A stretch of 64,000 nt of DNA, from assembly GCA_035544875.1 (NCBI GenBank), contig DASZZP010000061.1, positions 1 through 64,000 on the forward strand. The letters are read 5' to 3'. Positions 34,385 through 45,988 of this stretch are shown here, in pieces (position 1 is the first letter of the stretch; the number at the start of each line of letters is the position of its first letter). Source of the stretch: JASLEW01 sp035544875. GTDB lineage: Bacteria > Acidobacteriota > Thermoanaerobaculia > Multivoradales > UBA5704. The translations under genes and the position numbers were made by a program. The notes under the pieces were generated by a model. The model saw only the letters and a list, made by a program, of their open reading frames with translations. It was not told the origin of the DNA and ran no database searches.

Positions 34385-35752
34385 TCAGGCCTCCTCCACC
34401 GTGACCTCGATCCGGCTCTCGACCTCCTCGCGGGCGAGCAGCGCCGGCCAGTAGGCCATGACCTCCTGCGGTTTCGGCCGCCCGCCGGCGAATCCGGTGA
34501 CTCCCGGCGGGCCGGCGGTGATCAGCGGCGCGAGCTCCTGGCCAAATCTCTCGACCTTCTCCGGGTCGGCATCGCGCACCCCCATGCGCAAAACCACCTC
34601 GGGCGGCTCGACTGGAGGCGGGAAGATGCCGGGCAGGCAGGCGCCGCTTCCCACCAGCTCGACCATCCGCTGCTCGGGAGGGAAGGTGACCCCGGCCCGC
34701 TCGAGGCGGCGCCAGACGATATCAGCCGCGAGCTCGGCCTTCTCCACCGCGTGCGGCCCGCACAGGGTGATCTGCCCCGAAGTCTTGTAGCCGGCCAGGT
34801 ACGAGGCCGAGATCTTGAGGAAGGGGGTCTTCGGCGTCCCCATGATGCCGGACACCGCCACCCGGTCCGGCCCATCCTGGCTCAGGTGGATGGAAGTGAA
34901 GTCGGCGACGCAGTCGGGGGTGATGTACTCGGAGGGCCGGTTCATCTCGTAGAGCAGCTGCTCGGCGACCGTGCCTTCGGTGACCATGCCGCCGGTCCCC
35001 TCGTGCTTGGTGACCACGAACGAGCCGTCGGGCTGCGGCTCGACGATCGGATAGCCGACGTTCCAGAGATCGGGCACCTCCCAGAAGCGGCTGTAGTTGC
35101 CGCCGGTGCACTGCGCGCCGCACTCCAGGATGTGGCCGGCGATGGTGCCCGCGGCGAGCCGGTCCCAGTCCTGCTCGCCCCAGCCGAACTCATGAATCAT
35201 CGGGGCGAGCGCGAGCGCCGTGTCGGTGATGCGCCCGCAGAGCACGATGAGCGCGCCCTGGCGCAGCGCCTCGACCACCGGCCGGGCTCCCAGGTAGGCG
35301 TTGGCGCTCATCAGGCGGTTGATGTGGGGCGCCAGCGGCTCGCCGGTGTCCATGTTGCGCAGCGGATGGCCGGCGGCGATCAGCTCCGGCAGGCGCGCCA
35401 GCACGTCGTCGCCCTCCACCACCCCCACCCGGATCCCCGACAGTCCAAGCTCGCGCGCCACCTCGAAGATCCTGGCGCGGCAGGCCCGCGGATTGAGCCC
35501 GCCCGCGTTGGTGAGGATGCGCACCTGGCGCTGCTGCGCCTCGGCCAGCACTCGGCGCACGAAGCCGATGAAATCGGTCGCGTAGCCGAGCTCGGGGTTC
35601 TTGAGCTTCTGCCGCATCATGATCGACAGCGTCACTTCGGCGAGGTAATCCATGCCGATGTAGTCGATCGGCCCGCCGCGCAGCAGCTCGACCGGAGCGT
35701 CCAGGTTGTCCCCCCAGAACCCCTGTCCATTGCCGATGCGCACGGTCGCCAT
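34385..35752 (-). CDS. atuA: AtuA-family protein (acyclic terpene utilization, DUF1446)
   Basis: 455 residues. Conserved AtuA features: VRIGNGQGFWGDNLDAPVEL, IDYIGMDYLAEVTLSIM, TNAGGLNPRAC, LCGRITDTALALAPMIHEFG, HILECGAQCTGGNYSRFW, and CGPHAVEKAELAAD. Genes of this family accompany the citronellol/geraniol (Atu) and leucine/isovalerate (Liu) operons; its reaction is undetermined. Together with the small AtuA domain, the enoyl-CoA hydratase and the biotin carboxylase-partner gene at 37446, it supports catabolism of a 3-methyl-branched acyl-CoA. The Atu versus Liu distinction cannot be settled here. Confidence 0.9.
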   Translation of the reverse strand: MATVRIGNGQGFWGDNLDAPVELLRGGPIDYIGMDYLAEVTLSIMMRQKLKNPELGYATDFIGFVRRVLAEAQQRQVRILTNAGGLNPRACRARIFEVARELGLSGIRVGVVEGDDVLARLPELIAAGHPLRNMDTGEPLAPHINRLMSANAYLGARPVVEALRQGALIVLCGRITDTALALAPMIHEFGWGEQDWDRLAAGTIAGHILECGAQCTGGNYSRFWEVPDLWNVGYPIVEPQPDGSFVVTKHEGTGGMVTEGTVAEQLLYEMNRPSEYITPDCVADFTSIHLSQDGPDRVAVSGIMGTPKTPFLKISASYLAGYKTSGQITLCGPHAVEKAELAADIVWRRLERAGVTFPPEQRMVELVGSGACLPGIFPPPVEPPEVVLRMGVRDADPEKVERFGQELAPLITAGPPGVTGFAGGRPKPQEVMAYWPALLAREEVESRIEVTVEEA

Positions 35753-35824
35753 GAGAGCGCCCCAAGGTTAGCACGCCCCCCGCCGCGGGCACCGGCGCCA
35801 GCCGCCCGCCGGCACCAGGCCGGT

Positions 35825-35854
35825 TTGCGCCCAAATCCTATCCATAGTAGGATT
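35825..35854 (+). promoter_or_regulatory. vapBC promoter with an overlapping operator palindrome
   Basis: TTGCGC (35825-35830), 17-base spacer, TAGGAT (35848-35853), six bases, ATG 35860. A perfect palindrome AATCCTA (35834-35840) / TAGGATT (35848-35854) with 7-base centre covers the spacer and the -10 itself, so bound antitoxin would block the polymerase. This is the usual autoregulation of toxin-antitoxin operons. Confidence 0.65.
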
Positions 35855-35859
35855 GAATG

Positions 35860-36111
35860 ATGAGCTACGAGAAAGTCTCCATCACACTGGAGGAGGAGCT
35901 CCTGGCGCAAGCCCGCGAGGCGGTGGGCGCCCGCCGGCTCTCGAGCTACATCAACCGGGCGTTACGCCGCCAGTTGCAACAGGATCGTCTCGCCGGGTTG
36001 CTCGCCGAGCTCGAGCAGGAGATGGGGCCGCTTGAACCTGGGGTGGTCGAGGAGGTTCGTCAAGCATGGCCGGCGACCGGAAAGCGCGCCAGCAGGCGCC
36101 GCAGCGCCTGA
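35860..36111 (+). CDS. VapB-like ribbon-helix-helix antitoxin
   Basis: 83 residues from ATG 35860 (ATG 35857 is adjacent). The N-terminal ribbon-helix-helix (KVSITLEEELLAQAREAVGA, then RRLSSYINRALRRQL) should bind the palindrome just upstream, and the acidic/hydrophobic C-terminal half (GLLAELEQEMGPLEPGVVEE) should neutralise the PIN toxin encoded downstream. The toxin gene begins inside this gene (46-base overlap). No ribosome-binding site is present; the -10 box is six bases from the ATG. Confidence 0.85.
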   Translation: MSYEKVSITLEEELLAQAREAVGARRLSSYINRALRRQLQQDRLAGLLAELEQEMGPLEPGVVEEVRQAWPATGKRASRRRSA

Positions 36112-36485
36112 TCCTCGATTCAGGAGCGGTCATTGCTCTCGCGCGGGGGGATCAGCGCGCGCGGGCTTTCCTGGCCAGGGCGCTGGAGCTGGGTGCACCG
36201 GTCGCGATTCCGGTGGTCGTCTTGGCTGAGACGGTCCGCGGCGGACCGCGCGACGCCCCCGTCAATCGTGTGTTGCGGGCAGTTGGCTCGGTGCCCGAAG
36301 CGCGAGAGGTCCATGGCCGGATCGCCGGTGAGCTGCTCGGAGCGGCCCGCTCCGCCGAGACGGTGGACGCCCTGGTCGTGGCGCACGCCGTGGCCGCAGG
36401 CGGAGCTCATATTCTCACCGGGGACCGCGAGGATCTCGTTCGCCTCGCTGCACTGCACACCGAGGTGTGGGTGCACCCCCTCTGA
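36066..36485 (+). CDS. VapC-like PIN-domain toxin ribonuclease
   Basis: 139 residues. VapC toxins cut specific tRNA or rRNA sites with a Mg-dependent PIN nuclease. The acidic residues are visible in order: LILDSGAVIAL (Asp18), LAETVRGG (Glu), ETVDALVVAHA (Asp) and LTGDREDLVRL (Asp). It overlaps the antitoxin by 46 bases in another frame, so its translation depends on the antitoxin. No damage is seen; the pair appears intact. Confidence 0.88.
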   Translation: MAGDRKARQQAPQRLILDSGAVIALARGDQRARAFLARALELGAPVAIPVVVLAETVRGGPRDAPVNRVLRAVGSVPEAREVHGRIAGELLGAARSAETVDALVVAHAVAAGGAHILTGDREDLVRLAALHTEVWVHPL

Positions 36486-36542
36486 CCGGGGCGCACGAGG
36501 GCCGCCTGGCGCGGGGGCGCAACGCACGCGCGCGAGATCGAG

Positions 36543-36571
36543 CTGACTACTGGCTCGTTGTGGTCTTATTG
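36543..36571 (+). promoter_or_regulatory. Promoter of the TrpF-like gene
   Basis: CTGACT (36543-36548), 17-base spacer, TTATTG (36566-36571), then seven bases to ATG 36579. Predicts a leaderless or nearly leaderless message. Confidence 0.45.
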
Positions 36572-36578
36572 CCGGCGC

Positions 36579-37268
36579 ATGAGGCCGATCGTTCAGATCG
36601 CCGGCATCGCCAATCGCTCCGAGGTCGAGCTGTTGATCGCAGCCGGCGTCGACTGGCTGGGATTCCCGCTGCGCCTCGACCTCCACCGTGAGGACCTGTG
36701 CGCGGCCGAGGCGGCGCGCATCATCCGCTCCCTGCGGCCGCCGCACGAGGCGGTGCTCATCACCTATCTCCGGCAGGCCGCCGAGATCGTCGCCTTCTGC
36801 CGCGAGCTCGGCGTCCGCCGGGTCCAGCTCCATGGGCCGATCGCCCGCGGCGAGCTTGCCGCCGTCAAGACCCTGGCCCCCGGCCTCTTCGTGATCAAGA
36901 GCCTGGTCATCCAGGCGAAGAACCAGGGCGACCTCGAGGCTGAGCTGCGTGGCGCGAGCCCCTATGTCGACGCCTTCCTGACCGATACCTACGATCCGGC
37001 GACCGGAGCCTCGGGCGCCACCGGGAAGACCCACGACTGGGCGGTGAGCCGCAAGCTCGTCGAGATCTCCCCGCTGCCGGTGATCCTGGCCGGCGGTCTC
37101 ACCCCGGCCAACGTGGCACAGGCCATCCGCGAGGTGCGGCCGGCCGGCGTCGACGCCCACACCGGTGTCGAGGGCAAGGACGGCGCCAAGGACCCGCAAC
37201 TCGTCCACTCATTCGTCGCCCGCGCCCGGCGGGCCTTCGCCGCCCTGCTGTCTACCGAAGGTAGGTAG
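36579..37268 (+). CDS. TrpF-like (phosphoribosylanthranilate isomerase family) protein lacking the catalytic cysteine
   Basis: 229-residue beta/alpha barrel. TrpF isomerises phosphoribosylanthranilate in tryptophan synthesis. The barrel is recognisable: VRRVQLHGPI, FLTDTYDP, GATGKTHDWAV, PVILAGGLTPANVAQAI and GVDAHTGVEGKDGAKD. However, the N-terminal motif, normally KICGI with the general-base Cys, reads VQIAGIAN, with Ala in place of Cys. The Asp in the LLD-like strand is kept. No other trp gene is nearby, so another isomerase reaction or loss of activity is possible. No ribosome-binding site; a promoter lies seven bases upstream. Confidence 0.85.
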   Translation: MRPIVQIAGIANRSEVELLIAAGVDWLGFPLRLDLHREDLCAAEAARIIRSLRPPHEAVLITYLRQAAEIVAFCRELGVRRVQLHGPIARGELAAVKTLAPGLFVIKSLVIQAKNQGDLEAELRGASPYVDAFLTDTYDPATGASGATGKTHDWAVSRKLVEISPLPVILAGGLTPANVAQAIREVRPAGVDAHTGVEGKDGAKDPQLVHSFVARARRAFAALLSTEGR

Positions 37269-37280
37269 TCTCAGGTCCAA

Positions 37281-37446
37281 ACCGGCGGTGCCGATCCCGA
37301 GGGATGAAACGGCGCTGCGATATGGGCGGTGGAGGCCTACTCGAAGCCTCAATCGGATCGCTTCCGCAACCCCTCGATCCCCTTCCCACCCCTCCGGGGG
37401 GGAAGGGGACACCCCCTCCCCTGGCGCACTGACCAATTTCGTTCTC
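37281..37446 (-). repeat. Dispersed element, copy D (short form, complete)
   Basis: About 166 bp, same orientation as copy C, running on the minus strand from AGAACGAAATTGGTC to CATCCCTCGGGATCGG and CACCGCCGGT. It fills the gap between the TrpF-like gene and the convergent carboxylase gene; its left boundary (GACCAATTTCGTTCT on the plus strand) abuts the stop codon of the carboxylase. Confidence 0.9.
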
Positions 37447-39110
37447 TAGGTCTGGAGGACGCCGGTGCGGAAGGGCAGGACATTGGGGTTCGAGGCGGCC
37501 AGGGCCAGCGAGCGGATGAGGACGTCGCGGGTGGCGGCCGGGTCGATCAGGGCGTCGACCCAGAGGCGGGCGGCGGCGTAGCGCGGATCGAGGGTCGCTT
37601 TGTAGCGCGCCTTGATCTCGGCCAGGCGCCGCGCCTTCTCCTCTTCGGTCACCCCTTCGCCGCGGTTCTTGAGCTGAATGCCGAGCAGGGTCTGGCTGGC
37701 CTGATCGCCGCCCATGACCGCGATCGCCGCCGACGGCCAGGCGTAGAGGAAGCGCGCGCCGTAGGCCTTGCCGCACATGGCGTAGTTGCCGGCGCCGTAG
37801 GAGTTGCCGACGAACAGGGTGATCTTGGGCACCGTCGAGTTGGCGACGGCGTTGACCATCTTGGCGCCGTCCTTGATGATGCCGCCCCGTTCGGCGCGGC
37901 TGCCGACCATGAAGCCGGTGACGTCCTGCACGAACAGCAGCGGGATCTGCTTCTGATTGCAGAGCTCGACGAAGCGGGCCCCCTTGTCGGCCGAATCCGA
38001 GTAGATGACGCCGCCGATCTGCAGCTCCCGCTCCTTGGGCGCGGTGCCGGTCAGCCGGGGGACGATCGAGCGCTGGTTGGCAACCACGCCGACCGCCATG
38101 CCGCCGATCCAGCCGGTGCCGCAGATCAAGGTCCGGCCGTGGGTCGCCTTGTACTCGTCGAGCTCGCTGCCGTCGAGCAGCCGGGCGAGCAGCTCGTAGG
38201 TGTCGTAGGGTCGTGAGCGGTCAACCGGCACGATGCCGTGGAGGTCGGTCGCCGGATAGAGGGGCGCAAGCGGCGCGCGGCGGGCGAAGGGGGCGGCCGG
38301 GCCGTGGGCGAGCTGGGCGAACTGGCTGCGGATCTTGGCCAGGCACGAGGCCTCGTCGGGATGGCGGTGGTCGACGACGCCCGAGATGTCGCACTGCACC
38401 ATGGCGCCGCCCAGCTCCTCGTTGCCGATCTGCTCGCCGATCGCGGCCTTGACCAGGTGAGGACCGGCGAGGAAGATCGAGCCGGTCCCCTCGACGATGT
38501 GCGACTCGTCGCTCATGATCGGCAGATAGGCGCCCCCCGCGACGCACGAGCCCATCACCGCCGCCATCTGGAAGACTCCCTCGGCCGAGAGCCGGGCATT
38601 GTTGTAGAAAGCGCGTCCGAAGTGCTCGCGGTCGGGGAAGATCTCGTCCTGGAGCGGCAGGAAAACCCCTGCCGAATCGACCAGGTAGACGACCGGCAGC
38701 CGGTTCTCGAGCGCGATCTCCTGCGCCCGCAGCACCTTCTTGCAGGTCATGGGAAACCAGGCCCCGGCCTTGACCGTGGCGTCGTTGGCGACCACCACCG
38801 TATCGCGGCCGGAGATCGAGCCGATGCCCACTACCACCCCGGCGGCCGGCGCGCCGCCGTACTCCTGGTAGAGGCCGTCCGCCGCCCACACCCCGAGCTC
38901 CAGGAACTCGAGGCCCGGGTCGCAGAGCCCCGCCACCCGCTCGCGCGCCGTCATCTTGCCCTGGGCGCGTTGCCGCTCCTGCGCCTGCATCCCGCCGCCC
39001 AGGCGGATCGCTGCCTCCTCCTCGCGCAGCCGCTCGCACTCGCGCCGCCAGTGCTCCGCCCGGCGCTCGAAGGCCTCGTTCTTCTCCAGCTTGCTTTCCA
39101 GGATGGCCAA
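37446..39110 (-). CDS. Acyl-CoA carboxylase carboxyltransferase (beta) subunit, methylcrotonyl/geranyl-CoA type
   Basis: 554 residues, carboxyltransferase half of a biotin-dependent acyl-CoA carboxylase. Motifs: LVDSAGVFLPLQDEIFPDRE, FYNNARLSAEGVFQMAAVMG, CVAGGAYLPIMSDE, GTGSIFLAGPHLVKAAIGE and GNSYGAGNYAMCGKAYGARF. The DSAGVFLPLQ and FYNNA signatures are those of methylcrotonyl-CoA/geranyl-CoA carboxylase rather than propionyl- or acetyl-CoA carboxylase. No biotin-carrier (alpha) gene is in the window, so the partner is elsewhere. AtuA and the hydratase gene nearby fit the same pathway. A TATAAT box lies about 66 bases upstream. Confidence 0.92.
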   Translation of the reverse strand: MAILESKLEKNEAFERRAEHWRRECERLREEEAAIRLGGGMQAQERQRAQGKMTARERVAGLCDPGLEFLELGVWAADGLYQEYGGAPAAGVVVGIGSISGRDTVVVANDATVKAGAWFPMTCKKVLRAQEIALENRLPVVYLVDSAGVFLPLQDEIFPDREHFGRAFYNNARLSAEGVFQMAAVMGSCVAGGAYLPIMSDESHIVEGTGSIFLAGPHLVKAAIGEQIGNEELGGAMVQCDISGVVDHRHPDEASCLAKIRSQFAQLAHGPAAPFARRAPLAPLYPATDLHGIVPVDRSRPYDTYELLARLLDGSELDEYKATHGRTLICGTGWIGGMAVGVVANQRSIVPRLTGTAPKERELQIGGVIYSDSADKGARFVELCNQKQIPLLFVQDVTGFMVGSRAERGGIIKDGAKMVNAVANSTVPKITLFVGNSYGAGNYAMCGKAYGARFLYAWPSAAIAVMGGDQASQTLLGIQLKNRGEGVTEEEKARRLAEIKARYKATLDPRYAAARLWVDALIDPAATRDVLIRSLALAASNPNVLPFRTGVLQT

Positions 39111-39175
39111 GGTCGCTCCGCTCGAAGCGCCGGCGGGTCTCGCTCGGCGGGGCGCCCGGCGGCCACCCGGCGGGC

Positions 39176-39181
39176 ATTATA
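39176..39181 (-). promoter_or_regulatory. Consensus -10 box for the carboxylase gene
   Basis: TATAAT on the minus strand, a perfect consensus in very GC-rich surroundings, 66 bases before the carboxylase ATG. The -35 is weak. It faces away from the -10 of the moaDE leader, so the two promoters are back to back. Confidence 0.55.
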
Positions 39182-39205
39182 AGGTGGCCTCTCGACGCAC
39201 TTTGT

Positions 39206-39211
39206 TACCAT
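39206..39211 (+). promoter_or_regulatory. Possible -10 box of the moaD-moaE leader
   Basis: TACCAT six bases before ATG 39218; no clear -35. The spacing equals that at 11334, 12335 and 35860. Confidence 0.4.
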
Positions 39212-39217
39212 CGCGCC

Positions 39218-39271
39218 ATGTTCGACGTCGGCGAGGAGCGGCCGCGCCCCAGGGAGCTCGGGCGGCGATGA
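39218..39271 (+). CDS. Possible 17-residue leader peptide coupled to the MoaD-MoaE gene
   Basis: ATG 39218 opens MFDVGEERPRPRELGRR followed by TGA, and that TGA overlaps the ATG of the fusion gene (ATGA). The start lies six bases after a TACCAT box. Such an arrangement would place the fusion under translational coupling to a leaderless mini-gene. It is arginine-rich but has no obvious stalling motif; it could be chance. Confidence 0.35.
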   Translation: MFDVGEERPRPRELGRR

Positions 39272-40004
39272 GGATCCGGTTGCTGGCTTTCGCCAGCGCG
39301 GGCGACGCGCTGGGCGCCGGGGAGCTGGAGATCGAGCTGCCCCCGGGGAGCCGGGTCGCCGACCTGCAGGCCGATCTCGATCGCCGCAGCCCGCGCCTGG
39401 CGCCGATGTGGCCGCTGCTCGCGGTAGCCGTTGACGGACAGATCGCCGGCCCGCAGCACGAGCTCGCCGACGGCGTGGAGGTGGCCCTGCTGCCGCCGGT
39501 CTCCGGCGGCAGCCCGAGCGGGGCCGCCGATCTGCAGGCCCCGCCGGCAGCCGCGCCGGCCCCGCCGCTGCCGCCGGCGGTCGAGCTGGTCGAGGGACCG
39601 ATCGACCTCCTCGCCGTCGCCGGCCGCGTCGCGGGCCGCGAGAGGGGGGCGATCGTCCTCTTCGTCGGCACGGTGCGCGCCGCCGCCCCGCGCGACGGCC
39701 GGCCCGTCGAGAAGCTCACCTACAGCGCCTACCGTCCGATGGCGCTGGCGGGCCTGCAGCGCATCGTCGCCGATCTCGAGCGCGCCACCCCCGGCCTGCG
39801 GGTTGCCATCGTTCACCGCCTCGGCGTGGTGCCCGCCGGCCAGGCGAGCGTCGTCATCGCCGTGGCCTCCCCTCACCGGGCCGCCGCCTACGAGGCCAAC
39901 CGCCGCGCTCTCGAGCGGCTCAAGAGCGAGGTCCCGATCTGGAAGCGCGAGCACTACGAGGGGGGTGCCGCCGCCTGGCGTGAGGACGAGCCGCTGTCCG
40001 GGCG

Positions 40005-40011
<7 letters not shown>
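39268..40011 (+). CDS. MoaD-MoaE fusion, molybdopterin synthase
   Basis: 247 residues. The N-terminal part (1-80) is a MoaD-like ubiquitin fold ending LLPPVSGG; a Pro/Ala linker leads to MoaE (about 105-247) with AIVLFVGTVR, HRLGVVPAGQASVVIAVASP and the lysine-bearing VPIWKREHYEGG. Molybdopterin synthase inserts two sulfurs, carried as thiocarboxylate on the C-terminal Gly of MoaD, into precursor Z. In this fusion the Gly-Gly is internal, so activity would need proteolysis after GG, as in other MoaD-MoaE (MoaX-like) fusions. The 3' end overlaps the convergent E1/rhodanese gene by 7 bases. Confidence 0.9.
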
Positions 40012-41572
<1,561 letters not shown>

Positions 41573-41573
<1 letters not shown>

Positions 41574-42178
41574 CAGTCAGCCTCCTTCTTCGGGCTCGTC
41601 GGCCCCCCCGCGAGCGGCTCCTCGTCGAAGCGCTCGCGGTCGTCGCGCAGGCGCCAGCTCCGGGCGGTATCGAGCCTTCCTTCCCGCACCGACACGATCA
41701 GGTAGGAGAGTCCCGGCCAGGCATGCTCGCGGTCGAACTCGCTCGGTTCGGCGGGATGGTCGGGGTGCGAGTGATAGTAGCCCACCACCTCGAGCCCCGC
41801 GGCGCGCGCCTCCTTGTGGGCGGCAAGCACGGTCGCGGGGCTGATCACGAAGCGATTGTGGCGGCTGTCCTGGCGCTCGTTCACCGCCGGCACCACCCGC
41901 TCCACCTTCGTCTCCTCCTCCAAAGACGCCGCGGACGCGGCGTCGCCGGATGAAGACGCCGCGGATGCGGCGTCGCCAGATAAGAACGCCGCGGACGCGG
42001 CGTCGCCAGATAAGAACGCCGCGGACGCGGCGTCGCCACCAGATGAAAGCGCCGCGGAGTCGGCGCCGCCGCCGCCGGAGCCATGCCCGAGCAAGAAGCC
42101 GCAGCACTCCTCGGGATAGCTGTGCTCGGCGTGGCGGCGGATCGCCTCGAGATCGGCGGCTGCCAGCTCGAGCCTCAT
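41573..42178 (-). CDS. JAMM/Mov34 metalloprotease, Mec-like
   Basis: 201 residues from ATG 42178. The JAMM zinc motif is complete: EECCGFLLG (Glu) and YYHSHPDHPAEPSEFDREHA (HxH...Asp), then LSYLIVSV. Mycobacterial Mec cuts cysteine off the CysO carrier; related JAMM enzymes cut after the Gly-Gly of ubiquitin-like proteins. The gene overlaps cysM (ATGA) upstream and the carrier fusion (TGATG) downstream. An insertion of four 10-residue repeats (GDAASAAFLS-like) lies between the Glu motif and the HxH motif; these are encoded by 30-base units, presumably a flexible surface loop. Confidence 0.92.
41925..42044. repeat. Four 30-bp tandem palindromic repeats inside the JAMM gene
   Basis: Units begin at 41925, 41955, 41985 and 42015. 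Each contains the palindrome GACGCCGC/GCGGCGTC (some with one change). The 30-base period keeps the reading frame and adds four copies of a 10-residue Ala/Ser/Asp-rich segment. Copy number is likely to vary by slippage. Confidence 0.9.
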
Positions 42179-43137
42179 CCCGGCTCCTCCCAGAACTGCT
42201 CGGACAGGTATTTGTCGGCGCCGTCGCAGAGCACGGTCACCACGACCCCGGCCCCGTCGAGCTCGGCCGCCACCGCGAGCGCCGCCGCCACGTTGGCCCC
42301 GGCCGAGATCCCGACGCGCAGACCCGCGTCGCGGGCCAGCCGGAGGACCATGGCATAGGCGCTCTCGGTCGAGATCTCCCGGGCCGCATCGGCGAGCGCT
42401 GGGTCGTAGATCGGCGGCACGATGGCCGAGGCCATGTGTTTCATCCCCTCCAGGCCATGAAACGCCGAGTCCGGCTCGACCGAGATCAGCCGCACCGCCG
42501 GACCCACCTCGCGCAGGTAGCGGCCCACGCCCATGAACGTGCCGCTGGTTCCGAGGCCGGTGACGAAATGAGTGAGCGCGCCCCCGGTCTGCGCCCAGAT
42601 CTCCGGTCCGGTCGTCCGGTAGTGGGCGCGCCAGTTCTCGGGGTTGCCGTACTGGTCGAGATAGGCGTAGCGCACGGGTTCCTCGGCGGCGAGCCGCCGC
42701 GCTTCGAGGATCGCCCCGTCGCTGCCCGCCAGGGGGTCGGTCAGCGTCACCTCGGCGCCATAAGCGCGCAGGATCTTGCGCCGCTCGGGGCTCACGTTCC
42801 CCGGCATGCACAGGGTGACCGGAATGTGGCGGGCGGCGCCGATCATGGCATAGGCGATGCCGGTGTTGCCGGAGGTCGCGTCGAGGATGCGCCGGCCGCC
42901 GGCGAAGAGTCCGCGCCGCTCGGCGTCCAGGACCATGGCGAGCGCCGGCCGGTCTTTGACCGAGCCCCCGGGATTGGCGTGCTCGGCCTTGGCATACAGC
43001 CTCACCCGAGGCCGTCCGGTGAGCTGCGAGAGGTCGATGAGCGGCGTGTTGCCGATCAGCTCCAGCAGCTCGCGCGGCCCGGCGAGGCCCGGCCCTGAGA
43101 CGGAGGCGAGCGCCGGCGAGCTGTCGGTCGGGGTCAT
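42175..43137 (-). CDS. cysM: Cysteine synthase, CysM/CysK family
   Basis: 320 residues from ATG 43137. PLP enzyme of cysteine synthesis: LIGNTPLIDLSQL, the PLP lysine in NPGGSVKDRPA, substrate loop DATSGNTGIAYAMIGAA, phosphate loop VTGLGTSGTFMGVGRYL and SAGANVAAAL. First gene of the operon cysM-JAMM-carrier/E1/rhodanese. In mycobacteria the same set (CysM, Mec, CysO, MoeZ) makes cysteine from O-phosphoserine and a protein thiocarboxylate; context supports this rather than the sulfide route. A promoter at 43158-43186 precedes the ATG. Confidence 0.93.
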   Translation of the reverse strand: MTPTDSSPALASVSGPGLAGPRELLELIGNTPLIDLSQLTGRPRVRLYAKAEHANPGGSVKDRPALAMVLDAERRGLFAGGRRILDATSGNTGIAYAMIGAARHIPVTLCMPGNVSPERRKILRAYGAEVTLTDPLAGSDGAILEARRLAAEEPVRYAYLDQYGNPENWRAHYRTTGPEIWAQTGGALTHFVTGLGTSGTFMGVGRYLREVGPAVRLISVEPDSAFHGLEGMKHMASAIVPPIYDPALADAAREISTESAYAMVLRLARDAGLRVGISAGANVAAALAVAAELDGAGVVVTVLCDGADKYLSEQFWEEPG

Positions 43138-43157
43138 GGCGGGGAGTCCGGACCCAG

Positions 43158-43186
43158 AACGTAGCAAAGGGTCCCTAGCCTGTAAA
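43158..43186 (-). promoter_or_regulatory. Promoter of the cysM operon
   Basis: On the minus strand TTTACA (43186-43181), 17-base spacer, TACGTT (43163-43158), about 20 bases before ATG 43137. Short 5' leader predicted. An earlier TTG at 43167 lies inside the promoter and is rejected as a start. Confidence 0.6.
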
Positions 43187-43352
43187 GATGAGCGAACCCA
43201 TCACTTATTTCCGGCGCCCGGCGCGGCGCAATCGCGGATCGAAGCTTGGTCCATAACCCCAGATCGCACAGCAGGTTGCGCGCCGGGACCCGGGAGGACG
43301 ACCGGGCGCCTCGTCCATGATAAGGTCGGGCTCCACCGGAGGCTCCTCAGCG

Positions 43353-45953
<2,601 letters not shown>

Positions 45954-45988
45954 ACCCGGCCAATCTTGCGCGCCTTGCTAGAGCGGGG

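Noticed and set aside
41925..42044. CRISPR-like array
   Set aside because: Units are contiguous without spacers, in frame inside a gene and encode a repeat peptide.
42178..42811. Upstream extension of the JAMM gene frame
   Set aside because: It lies antiparallel-free but entirely inside cysM in another frame; the ATG at 42178 overlaps the cysM stop in the usual ATGA form.
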